A stretch of DNA of 43,599 nucleotides from NCBI RefSeq assembly GCF_028292365.1, contig NZ_JAQGMM010000097.1, positions 1 to 43,599 of the forward strand, given 5' to 3'. Made by a program: the position numbers and the translations under genes. This DNA is from Caballeronia sp. (GTDB lineage Bacteria; Pseudomonadota; Gammaproteobacteria; Burkholderiales; Burkholderiaceae). Below the pieces are notes generated by a model that saw nothing but the letters and a program-made list of their open reading frames with translations, was not told where the DNA came from and did not search any database. Positions 34,809 through 41,693 of the stretch are shown here, one piece after another (position 1 is the first letter of the stretch; every line of letters begins with the position of its first letter).

Positions 34809-35043
34809 GAGTGGCCTCGGTTTGTTTTGTCTCCGACAGTCAATGTCGTCTTCTCCAGCATAGGCGCATGCGGACTGAAAGGCAGGCTCGCAAACTCCGG
34901 CCGCGCACCATAAACCCCCGGGCACCATGCGGGCAATGGTTCACGCCTGCTGGCTTGCGTCCCTCCGTCCGATGACAATTAAAGGAGTGCCGCTTTCATG
35001 CCCGGCACGTCCGCACGTCCTTCAGGCACCCTCCAGACGACCC

Positions 35044-37335
35044 TCAAGCCGCCATTTTCCGTAGCCGTACAGGAATCGCCTTGGCCGCCGGCACCTTGCT
35101 GCGTTTCGCGTGATGCGACACGGGAATCAGACGATTGCACTCCGGGTAATAGCCCATCACGCAGCCGGCGGGGATATCGAACGCATGCACGCGCAGACCG
35201 CCGAGTTCACGCAGTACCTGGTCCTTCGCGACCGTGATTGCCGTGACCGTATCGTTTTCAGCGAAGCCCAGCCGGGTCATATCGTCCTGATTCATCAGCA
35301 GCACGTCACGTGTGTCATACACGCCGCGAAAACGGTCGTCGAGTGAGTACACAGTCGTATTGAACTGGCTGTCGCCGCGTGTGGTCATCAGGCGCAGCGT
35401 GCGTTCGCCGTCGAAGTCCATATCGGGATCTTCACCGAAACCATCCGGCACGATGAAGTTCGCCTTGCCGGTTTTTGTTTTCCACTCGCGTTTCGCGGCC
35501 GGCAGCGGCCGATGAAAACCGCCAGGCAGCGTCATGCGCTGGTTGAAATCCTTGAACTGCCCGGGGTAGGTGCGCTCGATGGCATCACGAACCAGCCCGT
35601 AATCGCCTACCCACGCATCCCAGTCGATAGTCGGATTCGGCGGCAGCATCGCCTTCGCCAGCCCCGCAACAATAGCCGGCTCCGACAGCAAGTGTTCGCT
35701 CGCCGGCTCAGTCATTCCCTTCGATGCGTGAATGCACGCCGTGCTGTCCTCCACGGTCACCGTCTGCTCGCCGCTCGCCTGCCGGTCCACCTCGATCCGG
35801 CCAACACACGGCAGCAAATACGCCGCGCGCCCGTGCACGATATGGCTGCGGTTAAGTTTGGTCGCGATCTGCACGGTAAGCGGCAGTTGCTTCCACGCCG
35901 GGTCCATCACGCCCTGATCGGGAATCGCGCGTGCGAAATTGCCGCCGAGTCCAATAAACGCATCGAGATTGCCGTCCCTGACGGCTTCGCACGTATCCAC
36001 GGTGGACAGGCCGGTTTCCTGTGGCGGCTCAAATTGATACAGCTCCTTGAGCTTGTCCATGGGAACCAGCGCGGGTTTTTCAGTGATGCCCACAGTCCGC
36101 TGCCCCTGCACGTTCGAATGGCCACGAATCGGGCAAATCCCGGCTCCCTTCTTGCCGATGTTGCCGCCAAGCAGCATCAGGTTCGTCAGCATTTGTATGG
36201 CAAGCACGCCTTCCCGATGCTGCGTGATCCCCATGCCGTACAGGATGATCACCGCCTTCGCGCGGGCATATTCGGTGGCGGCCGCCTCGAGCGCGGAGCG
36301 TGTGAGAGCCGACATCGACTCGATTTCTTTCCAGTCGGCGGCGCGCATGGCGTTGGCGAAGGCCTCGAAACCGTGTGTATGTTCCGCGATGAAATCTGCA
36401 TCCAGCACACGTGGTGCATTGTTTGCCCGGGCTTGATCGTCGGCTTCTATTAACGACTTGCAAATGCCCGTGATCGCCGCAATGTCTCCGCCGATCTTCA
36501 CCTGATGGTATTGCGTGCTGATGCAGGTTTGCTCGGTCGAGAGCATTTCCTTGGGCGACTGTGGATTCGCGAAACTCACTAGCCCGCGCTCGCGCAATGG
36601 ATTGAACGTGATGATCTGCGCGTTGCGTTTTCTCGCTTCTTGCAGAGGATGCAGCATGCGAGGCGCGTTCGTGCCAGTGTTGTGGCCGAAGAAAAACAGG
36701 CAGTCAGTGTGGTCGAAGTCCTCGAGCGTCACCGTTCCGACCGGCACGCCGATGGTGTCGGGCAACGCCACCGACGTGCTCTCGTGACACATGTTCGAAC
36801 TGTCCGGCAGGTTGTTGCAACCGTATGAACGGGCAAGCAGCGCGTACATGTAGGAGGTTTCCAGCGACGCGCGGCCCGACGCGTAGAACACCACGCGTTT
36901 CGGATCGAAGCTGCGGAGCTTTTCGCCGATTTCATCGAAGGCTTGTTGCCATGGAATAGGCAGATAGCGATCGGTCGCGGCATCGTAGCGCATGGGGTGC
37001 GTCAGCCGGCCTTGCGACTCGAGCTCGAAATCACTCCAGGCTTCCAGCGCGGCCAGGGTGTGGTGATCAAAGAACTCGGGCGTCGCGCGTTTGGTCGTGA
37101 TTTCCCAGGCGGTCGCTTTTGCGCCGTTTTCACAAAACTCGAACAGATGCGGGTCGGCTGGTTTAGCCCACGAGCAACTGACGCACGCGAAACCATCCGG
37201 TTTGTTCTGCTTGAACAACACCCGCGTGCCGTTCACGGCGACGTGCTCTTGCATGAGTATCGATGAAACGGCTTTGACCGAGCCCCAGCCGCCAGCCGGA
37301 TGGTCATATTGCTCGATGCGAGGTTGTTTGCTCAT
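35044..37335 (-). CDS. Molybdopterin oxidoreductase, FdhF/YdeP family
   Basis: 763 residues. The N-terminus carries FACVSCSWAKPADPHLFEFCENG with Cys51, Cys54 and Cys68 for an iron-sulfur cluster; a fourth cysteine of the classic FdhF set is not seen, as in other YdeP-like proteins. The bis-MGD domain includes YGCNNLPDSSNMCHESTS, in which Cys183 stands where FdhF has its selenocysteine, then FFFGHNTGTNAPRM, GMGITQHREGV and GAGICPIRGHSNVQG, and the C-terminal cofactor-binding beta barrel MTTRGDSQFNTTVY. It resembles E. coli YdeP, linked to acid resistance, rather than proven formate dehydrogenases. No electron-transfer or FdhD gene is adjacent. The reaction is unknown; the cofactor call is firm. 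Confidence 0.9.
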   Translation of the reverse strand: MSKQPRIEQYDHPAGGWGSVKAVSSILMQEHVAVNGTRVLFKQNKPDGFACVSCSWAKPADPHLFEFCENGAKATAWEITTKRATPEFFDHHTLAALEAWSDFELESQGRLTHPMRYDAATDRYLPIPWQQAFDEIGEKLRSFDPKRVVFYASGRASLETSYMYALLARSYGCNNLPDSSNMCHESTSVALPDTIGVPVGTVTLEDFDHTDCLFFFGHNTGTNAPRMLHPLQEARKRNAQIITFNPLRERGLVSFANPQSPKEMLSTEQTCISTQYHQVKIGGDIAAITGICKSLIEADDQARANNAPRVLDADFIAEHTHGFEAFANAMRAADWKEIESMSALTRSALEAAATEYARAKAVIILYGMGITQHREGVLAIQMLTNLMLLGGNIGKKGAGICPIRGHSNVQGQRTVGITEKPALVPMDKLKELYQFEPPQETGLSTVDTCEAVRDGNLDAFIGLGGNFARAIPDQGVMDPAWKQLPLTVQIATKLNRSHIVHGRAAYLLPCVGRIEVDRQASGEQTVTVEDSTACIHASKGMTEPASEHLLSEPAIVAGLAKAMLPPNPTIDWDAWVGDYGLVRDAIERTYPGQFKDFNQRMTLPGGFHRPLPAAKREWKTKTGKANFIVPDGFGEDPDMDFDGERTLRLMTTRGDSQFNTTVYSLDDRFRGVYDTRDVLLMNQDDMTRLGFAENDTVTAITVAKDQVLRELGGLRVHAFDIPAGCVMGYYPECNRLIPVSHHAKRSKVPAAKAIPVRLRKMAA

Positions 37336-37427
37336 GGCTGTTTTGCTCCGCGGGTGAACAGGCGAACGACGAGAATGCGTTCGCGGCGGAATTTATCCAG
37401 CAAAAAACAGGCTCGACCCACGAGCGG

Positions 37428-37472
37428 AAAAATGAAAGCCGCCGGCCCGTGGATACGGGGCGGCGGCTTTCA
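37428..37472 (-). terminator. Strong Rho-independent terminator
   Basis: A 12-base perfect stem (TGAAAGCCGCCG / CGGCGGCTTTCA) is extended by an inner 5-base stem CCCGT/ACGGG with loop GGAT, and TTTTT follows on the minus strand. It lies 110 bases after the gene ending at 37585, and before the molybdoenzyme gene, so it isolates the two. Confidence 0.85.
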
Positions 37473-37584
37473 GATTTATTCACACCGGGATTTTCATCCG
37501 GAGAACGGCAACTTTTTACGTTGCCTTGTGCGATGCCTTTCACGTCGGCTTTCGCGACGGTCTATGCAACGGAAGGCACGACGA

Positions 37585-38082
37585 TCAGCTTTCTGCCGGC
37601 TCCAGACCTTCGGCTTGCGGTTTGAATGCATCGGCGCGACGACGAATTTCTTCCGCTTCCACGGTCACGAACGTCCGGTTGTCGGCGGCGAGGGCGTTTT
37701 GATACGAAATGCCTTCCGGTACGCGATGCAGTAGCGCGCGCAGCTCGCCCTGCGTGGTTTGTTCTACGGGCTCGTAGTTGTACAGGCGCAGCGTGAGTTC
37801 CGTGCGCTCATGCAGCAAGAACAGGCACGCCGCGAACACGGCTACGCCGATCACTTCCTGAGCGCCCAAACTGAAGTCGTCCGGAATGGATGAGAACGGC
37901 AGCATCGCGACGGCGATCACGCCTGCGATAGCCAGCGCGATGGTTGCGTAGAGGAAAAACTGCGCACGGCCGACGATCCGATCGTGTTCCGCCTTGAGTT
38001 GCCCGGCTGATCTCGGAACGAGTGCCGCGTGGCCTTGTTTTTGTCGACGTTGCTGAAGTGCTGAAAGCGGAAGGGCGGCCAT
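37585..38082 (-). CDS. Hypothetical membrane protein
   Basis: 165 residues. A basic N-terminus (QRRQKQGHAALVPRS) leads to two hydrophobic helices (FLYATIALAIAGVIAVAML and GAQEVIGVAVFAACLFLL), then a cytoplasmic helical tail with LTLRLYNYEPVE and VTVEAEEIRRRADAFKP. The ATG at 38082 has AAGG well upstream only. The topology suggests a small two-pass inner-membrane protein. It has its own terminator at 37428-37472. No family recognised. Confidence 0.7.
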   Translation of the reverse strand: MAALPLSALQQRRQKQGHAALVPRSAGQLKAEHDRIVGRAQFFLYATIALAIAGVIAVAMLPFSSIPDDFSLGAQEVIGVAVFAACLFLLHERTELTLRLYNYEPVEQTTQGELRALLHRVPEGISYQNALAADNRTFVTVEAEEIRRRADAFKPQAEGLEPAES

Positions 38083-38332
38083 GGAGTCGGTTGCCTTAGA
38101 AATCGTCGCCAGGATTGGCGCTGTCCACGGGTTAACGCCAAGCTTTCAGGAAAGTTGACTTACGTTACGTGTTGTTTCAGTTGGGTCTCAAAATGTTTCG
38201 GGCGGTTTTACTCGTCAGCCATTTGGACAGCTATCAGAGGTCGAGTACGTGTGTGTAATATTTACCACATCGAGAGGGGTGCTCGCCGATAGTTGTAAGC
38301 AACGTCGGCATTAACGAGGGAGAATAAAACCA

Positions 38333-38932
38333 ATGAAAGTGGGTCAATATAAGGGAAGGCGAATCGCTGTGTTCACAAGAGACGAGCATTGTCCGCCGCA
38401 TGTGCATCTGGACGGCGGCGACTGGTCCGCGCGGTTTGAGTTTTCGTTTTGGCACAATGGCGTGAGTCTGTTGGATGTCATTCCGGATACAGCCTGGGTG
38501 TCGTCTCAAGTGAGAAATGACGTCATTGCCATTGTCAAAGAACGCTTGTTCGTGGCCAGGGAAAGTTGGATGGAAGCTACCAAAAACACATGCCTGGAAA
38601 ATCAGGCGTGGGACGAAGCAAAACAGTATGTTGTGAAGCCGAATCTGGCGGGAAGGACGCTGGTGAACATCCAGGCGGGAACGTATGATCCCGCTGAGCG
38701 CCTGACCGTGTTGCACTTGGTAGACCACACGCAAGTAGGGATCAAGTCATGGAAATCATCAACGCGCCTGACGAGAAACCTGTCGACCTCGACGAGGGAA
38801 GAGAGACGCTTTTCGTCCTGGAGCGTCGCCCGGCTGGCGCAATGTTCAAGCTCAAAACTGCTTTCGAATCCATCCAGAGCGTCTGGCATGGGTCTCATTC
38901 CAGCACCTTCCCTAGTGTTGCGGATGGTGTGA
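38333..38932 (+). CDS. DUF4160-domain protein with out-of-frame C-terminal overlap
   Basis: 199 residues. The start, MKVGQYKGRRIAVFTRDEHC, and PPHVH (residues 21-25) match DUF4160, a small domain frequently found in two-gene modules beside a second small gene and suspected of toxin-antitoxin function. From about residue 138 (KSSTRLTRNLSTSTREERRF) the sequence is serine/arginine-rich and lies entirely over the start of the next gene in another frame, so that part may be non-native. GGGAG precedes the ATG at about 12 bases. DUF4160 proteins are normally 80-100 residues; the real domain here is probably about 130 residues. Confidence 0.65.
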   Translation: MKVGQYKGRRIAVFTRDEHCPPHVHLDGGDWSARFEFSFWHNGVSLLDVIPDTAWVSSQVRNDVIAIVKERLFVARESWMEATKNTCLENQAWDEAKQYVVKPNLAGRTLVNIQAGTYDPAERLTVLHLVDHTQVGIKSWKSSTRLTRNLSTSTREERRFSSWSVARLAQCSSSKLLSNPSRASGMGLIPAPSLVLRMV

Positions 38933-39201
38933 AATATCTTCCGGAACACGCGGTGATCATGATTCATTTCCCGCGCGGAAAGAGTGTCGTGATCCCGGTG
39001 GGCCAGATATCGGAATTGGATAACGTCCCTGCTGAAGCGCTCTCGTCGATTGCACTGTCCTTTGCTGGTACGGCTCTTACCCTGACAGATCACAACATCG
39101 ACATATCCGTGCAGGGTCTGCTCAAGTCCCGCCAAGGTAAGGATGGCTCCGGATCGCCGGAAGACCGGTTCAGTGGGAACGCCGCGAAGCACTTCGGCTG
39201 A
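38749..39201 (+). CDS. Hypothetical protein paired with DUF4160 gene
   Basis: 150 residues with no signal peptide or membrane helix. It starts MEIINAPDEKPVDLDEGRET, and GGGA lies eight bases upstream. The middle (HAVIMIHFPRGKSVVIPVG) looks beta-rich. It overlaps the DUF4160 gene by 184 bases out of frame, so the two are surely cotranscribed and probably coupled. It is not the DUF2442 partner usually found beside DUF4160. No function assigned. Confidence 0.65.
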   Translation: MEIINAPDEKPVDLDEGRETLFVLERRPAGAMFKLKTAFESIQSVWHGSHSSTFPSVADGVKYLPEHAVIMIHFPRGKSVVIPVGQISELDNVPAEALSSIALSFAGTALTLTDHNIDISVQGLLKSRQGKDGSGSPEDRFSGNAAKHFG

Positions 39202-39618
39202 GCCCGAAGCCTGCGAATCCCGGCGGCAGTAGCCAACCGGTAAAGGCCCAAGCTCGAATGCTTCCACGCTGCTCAGGTTCCACGCTGGACAGGAACACCA
39301 ACTAAGGGCTGCCAACAAATTTTGTCGACTGATGGCCAATTAAGCCATCTTGGGGCGTCTTTTGCGTGACGCGGCCTTCTCGCTGAACACACAAAGCCTA
39401 TACCTCGCCGCTTCTCCCTCCGCGTGCGTGTTTACTCCAGGCTCCTGACGCCGTTCAAGTATTGTCCGTGCTCGAATCGTCATCTCAAATGTTCGCTTGC
39501 CCACATTTCACCTGGGCGCAGGCAAACCTTCCAATTCGCTGGGAATAGCCATTGCTGTGTCTTTCGGCAACCGTGTCTGGGTAATCCAGACGCCGAAAAT
39601 GCGAATGGAGAGAACCAC
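39202..39618. other. Intergenic region with tandem duplication
   Basis: 417 bases without a supportable gene. It has the 16-base duplication at 39262-39293 and a weak hairpin (GATGGC-CAATTAA-GCCATC at 39332-39350) that may end the preceding pair. The stretch 39420-39600 is moderately AT-rich and may hold the glycosyltransferase promoter. Confidence 0.5.
39262..39293. repeat. 16-bp tandem duplication
   Basis: TTCCACGCTGCTCAGG is followed directly by TTCCACGCTGGACAGG, identical at 14 of 16 positions. Confidence 0.8.
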
Positions 39619-40314
39619 ATGCTAAGCATCATCATTCCCGCTCACGACGAAGCGGCACATATCGGGGCTTGCGTCAGCGCGGCAAAACGCGCGGCGAATC
39701 ATCATGAGTTGCTGGGGGAAGACGTACGAGTGATCGTGGTCGTCGATCATTGCATTGACGACACTGCCGCCATCGCTGCCGCGCTAGGCGCCGACGTGCT
39801 CAGCGTAAGCGCGCGAAATGTGGGCGTGGCGCGGGCGGAGGGAGCACGTCACGCGTTGTCGCTGGGTGCGCGCTGGCTGGCGTTCACCGACGCAGACAGT
39901 GTCGTCGCCGATGACTGGCTGGTCCGGCAACTCGATTGCCGCGCCGATGCGGTATGCGGCGTGATTGCCGTCCACGACTGGTCGCCGCATCTGGCGGCTG
40001 TGCGAGAGCATTTCGCGCGCACTTATACCGATGCCGACGGTCATCGGCATATTCACGGAGCGAACATGGGGGTATCGGCGGAGGCTTATGTGCGCGTGGG
40101 CGGCTTCGCGCCGCTCGAGCACAGCGAGGATGTGGCGCTGGTGGAGGCGTTGATTGCGGATGGAGCAACGATTGCGTGGAGCGCCATGCCGCGGGTGGTC
40201 ACGAGCGCGCGCACGGATTTCCGCGCGCTGAAGGGGTTTGGTGCGACGCTGGTGGATGTGAGTAGAAGGTGTTTTTTGGCGAAGACAGACGAGGACGGGG
40301 CGTTGGCGGCTTGA
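39619..40314 (+). CDS. Glycosyltransferase family 2
   Basis: 231 residues of GT-A type. It begins MLSIIIPAHDEAAHIG, the family first strand, followed by VIVVVDHCIDDTA, then ARNVGVARAEGARHAL and LAFTDADSVVADDW with the DxD metal site. HGANMGVSAEAYVRVGGF and the acceptor loop LEHSEDVALVEAL are further signatures. The ATG at 39619 has GGAG about eight bases before it; an upstream in-frame start exists but lacks family sequence. It lacks a membrane anchor. Distinct from the transferase at 8443-9408. Product unknown, no glycan gene adjacent. Confidence 0.88.
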   Translation: MLSIIIPAHDEAAHIGACVSAAKRAANHHELLGEDVRVIVVVDHCIDDTAAIAAALGADVLSVSARNVGVARAEGARHALSLGARWLAFTDADSVVADDWLVRQLDCRADAVCGVIAVHDWSPHLAAVREHFARTYTDADGHRHIHGANMGVSAEAYVRVGGFAPLEHSEDVALVEALIADGATIAWSAMPRVVTSARTDFRALKGFGATLVDVSRRCFLAKTDEDGALAA

Positions 40315-40445
40315 GGGGTTTGCTGGAGCGCATGCCGGGTTTTGACCTCGAGCAGATGAGCCGTCGTTGAGAGAGTGTCTTTGCAATGGTCTATTAAAAG
40401 AGCTATTACCAGGTCTTCTTGAAGATCATTTCGTCGGAGAAGACC

Positions 40446-40688
40446 GTGGACGCTATTCACGCCACCCAATCAGTGGGGATCTCGGAGCTGAAGCTCAACC
40501 CGACCGCCGTCATCGAAGGCGCGGATGGTGGCGCAGTCGCCATCCTCAATCGCAACAAGCCGGTGGCGTATTTGCTGCCAGCCGATCAGTACGAAGCGTT
40601 GCTCGATCGGTTGGAAGACTATGAATTGGCCGACATTGTCCGGGCTAGGCAAAATGAACCGCTGATTGAGGTCGACATCCACAAATGA
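40446..40688 (+). CDS. Type II antitoxin, Phd/RelB-like
   Basis: 80 residues. The Phd-type N-terminal domain is seen in VGISELKLNPTAVIEGADGG and VAILNRNKPVAYLLPADQYEAL. The acidic C-terminal helix RLEDYELADIVRARQNEPLIEV is the toxin-binding part. The GTG start at 40446 is chosen because GGAGAAGACC lies directly before it; an in-frame TTG at 40419 is weaker. The stop overlaps the toxin ATG (ATGA), so they are coupled. The partner carries a nonsense codon, so this antitoxin may be orphaned. Confidence 0.85.
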   Translation: MDAIHATQSVGISELKLNPTAVIEGADGGAVAILNRNKPVAYLLPADQYEALLDRLEDYELADIVRARQNEPLIEVDIHK

Positions 40689-40969
40689 CGTACAAGCTGA
40701 GGTTCAGACTCAGCGCGGAGAAGGAGTGGCGAAAGCTTGACGCCGAGACGCGACGGCAGTTTGCGAAGAAGCCGGATAAGAGGCTTGAGAACCCGAAAGT
40801 TCCAGCTTCATGGCTGCACGGAATGAAGGATTGCTACAAGATCAAGCTTCGTACCCGAGGATACAGGCTTGTTTAGCAGATACAGGACGAGATCGTAATA
40901 GTCGTCGTCATTGCCGTTGGCAAGCGCGAAGGCGGCGAGGTGCACGACGCAGCAGAAGAGCGGCGCTAG
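40685..40969 (+). pseudogene. RelE-family toxin with premature TAG
   Basis: Reading from ATG 40685 gives MTYKLRFRLSAEKEWRKLDA, then RLENPKVPASWLHGMKDCYK and RTRGYRLV, followed by TAG at 40874-40876. Beyond it in the same frame is QIQDEIVIVVVIAVGKREGG, the RelE C-terminal strand and basic active-site region, ending at TAG 40967-40969. Intact relatives have Tyr at the TAG position (RLVY). A TAC/TAT to TAG change therefore removed the catalytic C-terminus, so the toxin should be inactive unless read through. Confidence 0.85.
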
Positions 40970-40975
40970 GACATG

Positions 40976-41563
40976 TCAATCGGGACGCAAATCCCCCGGC
41001 AAATCCACGTCGCGCAAAATATTCGCGTCCTCAACTTCAATGCGCTCAACCGCCTCCGACATAAACAGCGCCCGCGCGCCAGCATCGCCGTCGAGGGCAC
41101 TTAGCGCTTCCAGATGCATAGCCCCAAACCCCGCCGGATGGCCTCTCTGTCCGCGATAAAACGGCGCAACAATCGACGCCCCGGCGTCCAGCGACCGCGC
41201 CACCGCCTCGACCGTCCCTGGCTCGATCCACGGCATATCGCCAAGCGTGACCAGCCAGCCTTCCGCGTTCTGCGTCGCGCGCACCGCAGCAGCAAGCGTC
41301 GCGCCCATGCCACGCTCGGCATCGATTGAAAACATCACGTCGCAGCCCGCTTCGTTCAACACCTCCGCCAGTTTCTCCGACCCCGGCCGCACCACGGCCA
41401 CCACCCGCGACACCGCCGACAGCAACCGGCGCGCGGACTGAAACGCGACCGGCGTGCCGTCGGGGAGCGTAGCGAGAAGTTTGTTGTGAAGACCGCTCGG
41501 ATCGAAGCGGGAACCGTAACCGGCTGCAAGCAGAATGCCGGTCGCACTCGATGAATAAGTCAT
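40976..41563 (-). CDS. Molybdenum cofactor cytidylyltransferase (MocA)-like
   Basis: 195 residues of the MobA/MocA nucleotidyltransferase fold. LLAAGYGSRFDPSGLHNKLL is the nucleotide-binding GxG...R...K motif, GDMPW the metal aspartate, and GQRGHPAGFG the substrate loop. MocA adds CMP to molybdopterin to form MCD, the cofactor of xanthine-dehydrogenase-family enzymes, one of which starts 130 bases upstream on this strand. That neighbour makes MocA the best call, above the GMP-adding MobA. The ATG at 41563 is preceded by AGGAAG; the longer frame upstream is not family-like. Confidence 0.8.
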   Translation of the reverse strand: MTYSSSATGILLAAGYGSRFDPSGLHNKLLATLPDGTPVAFQSARRLLSAVSRVVAVVRPGSEKLAEVLNEAGCDVMFSIDAERGMGATLAAAVRATQNAEGWLVTLGDMPWIEPGTVEAVARSLDAGASIVAPFYRGQRGHPAGFGAMHLEALSALDGDAGARALFMSEAVERIEVEDANILRDVDLPGDLRPD

Positions 41564-41634
41564 GGCCGGCTTCCTGATAGTAAGAAAGTAAGAAGCGTCG
41601 ATTTTGACAAGCACCAAGGTATGTCGCAAGCAAG

Positions 41635-41676
41635 AAAAAAAGCCGTACGGCATGCACCAGAAGTGCAACCGCACGG
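41635..41676 (-). terminator. Rho-independent terminator after the aldehyde dehydrogenase gene
   Basis: Arms CCGTACGG and CCGCACGG (7 of 8 pairing) plus the inner stem TGCAC/GTGCA form a long hairpin, followed by seven T's on the minus strand (41641-41635). It lies 18 bases after the stop at 41694, so MocA-like gene transcription probably depends partly on read-through or its own promoter. Confidence 0.8.
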
Positions 41677-41693
41677 TATTCCCGGCAAAAACG

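Noticed and set aside
35512-36453. 313-codon plus-strand frame
   Set aside because: Antisense to the molybdoenzyme gene, whose motifs are clear.
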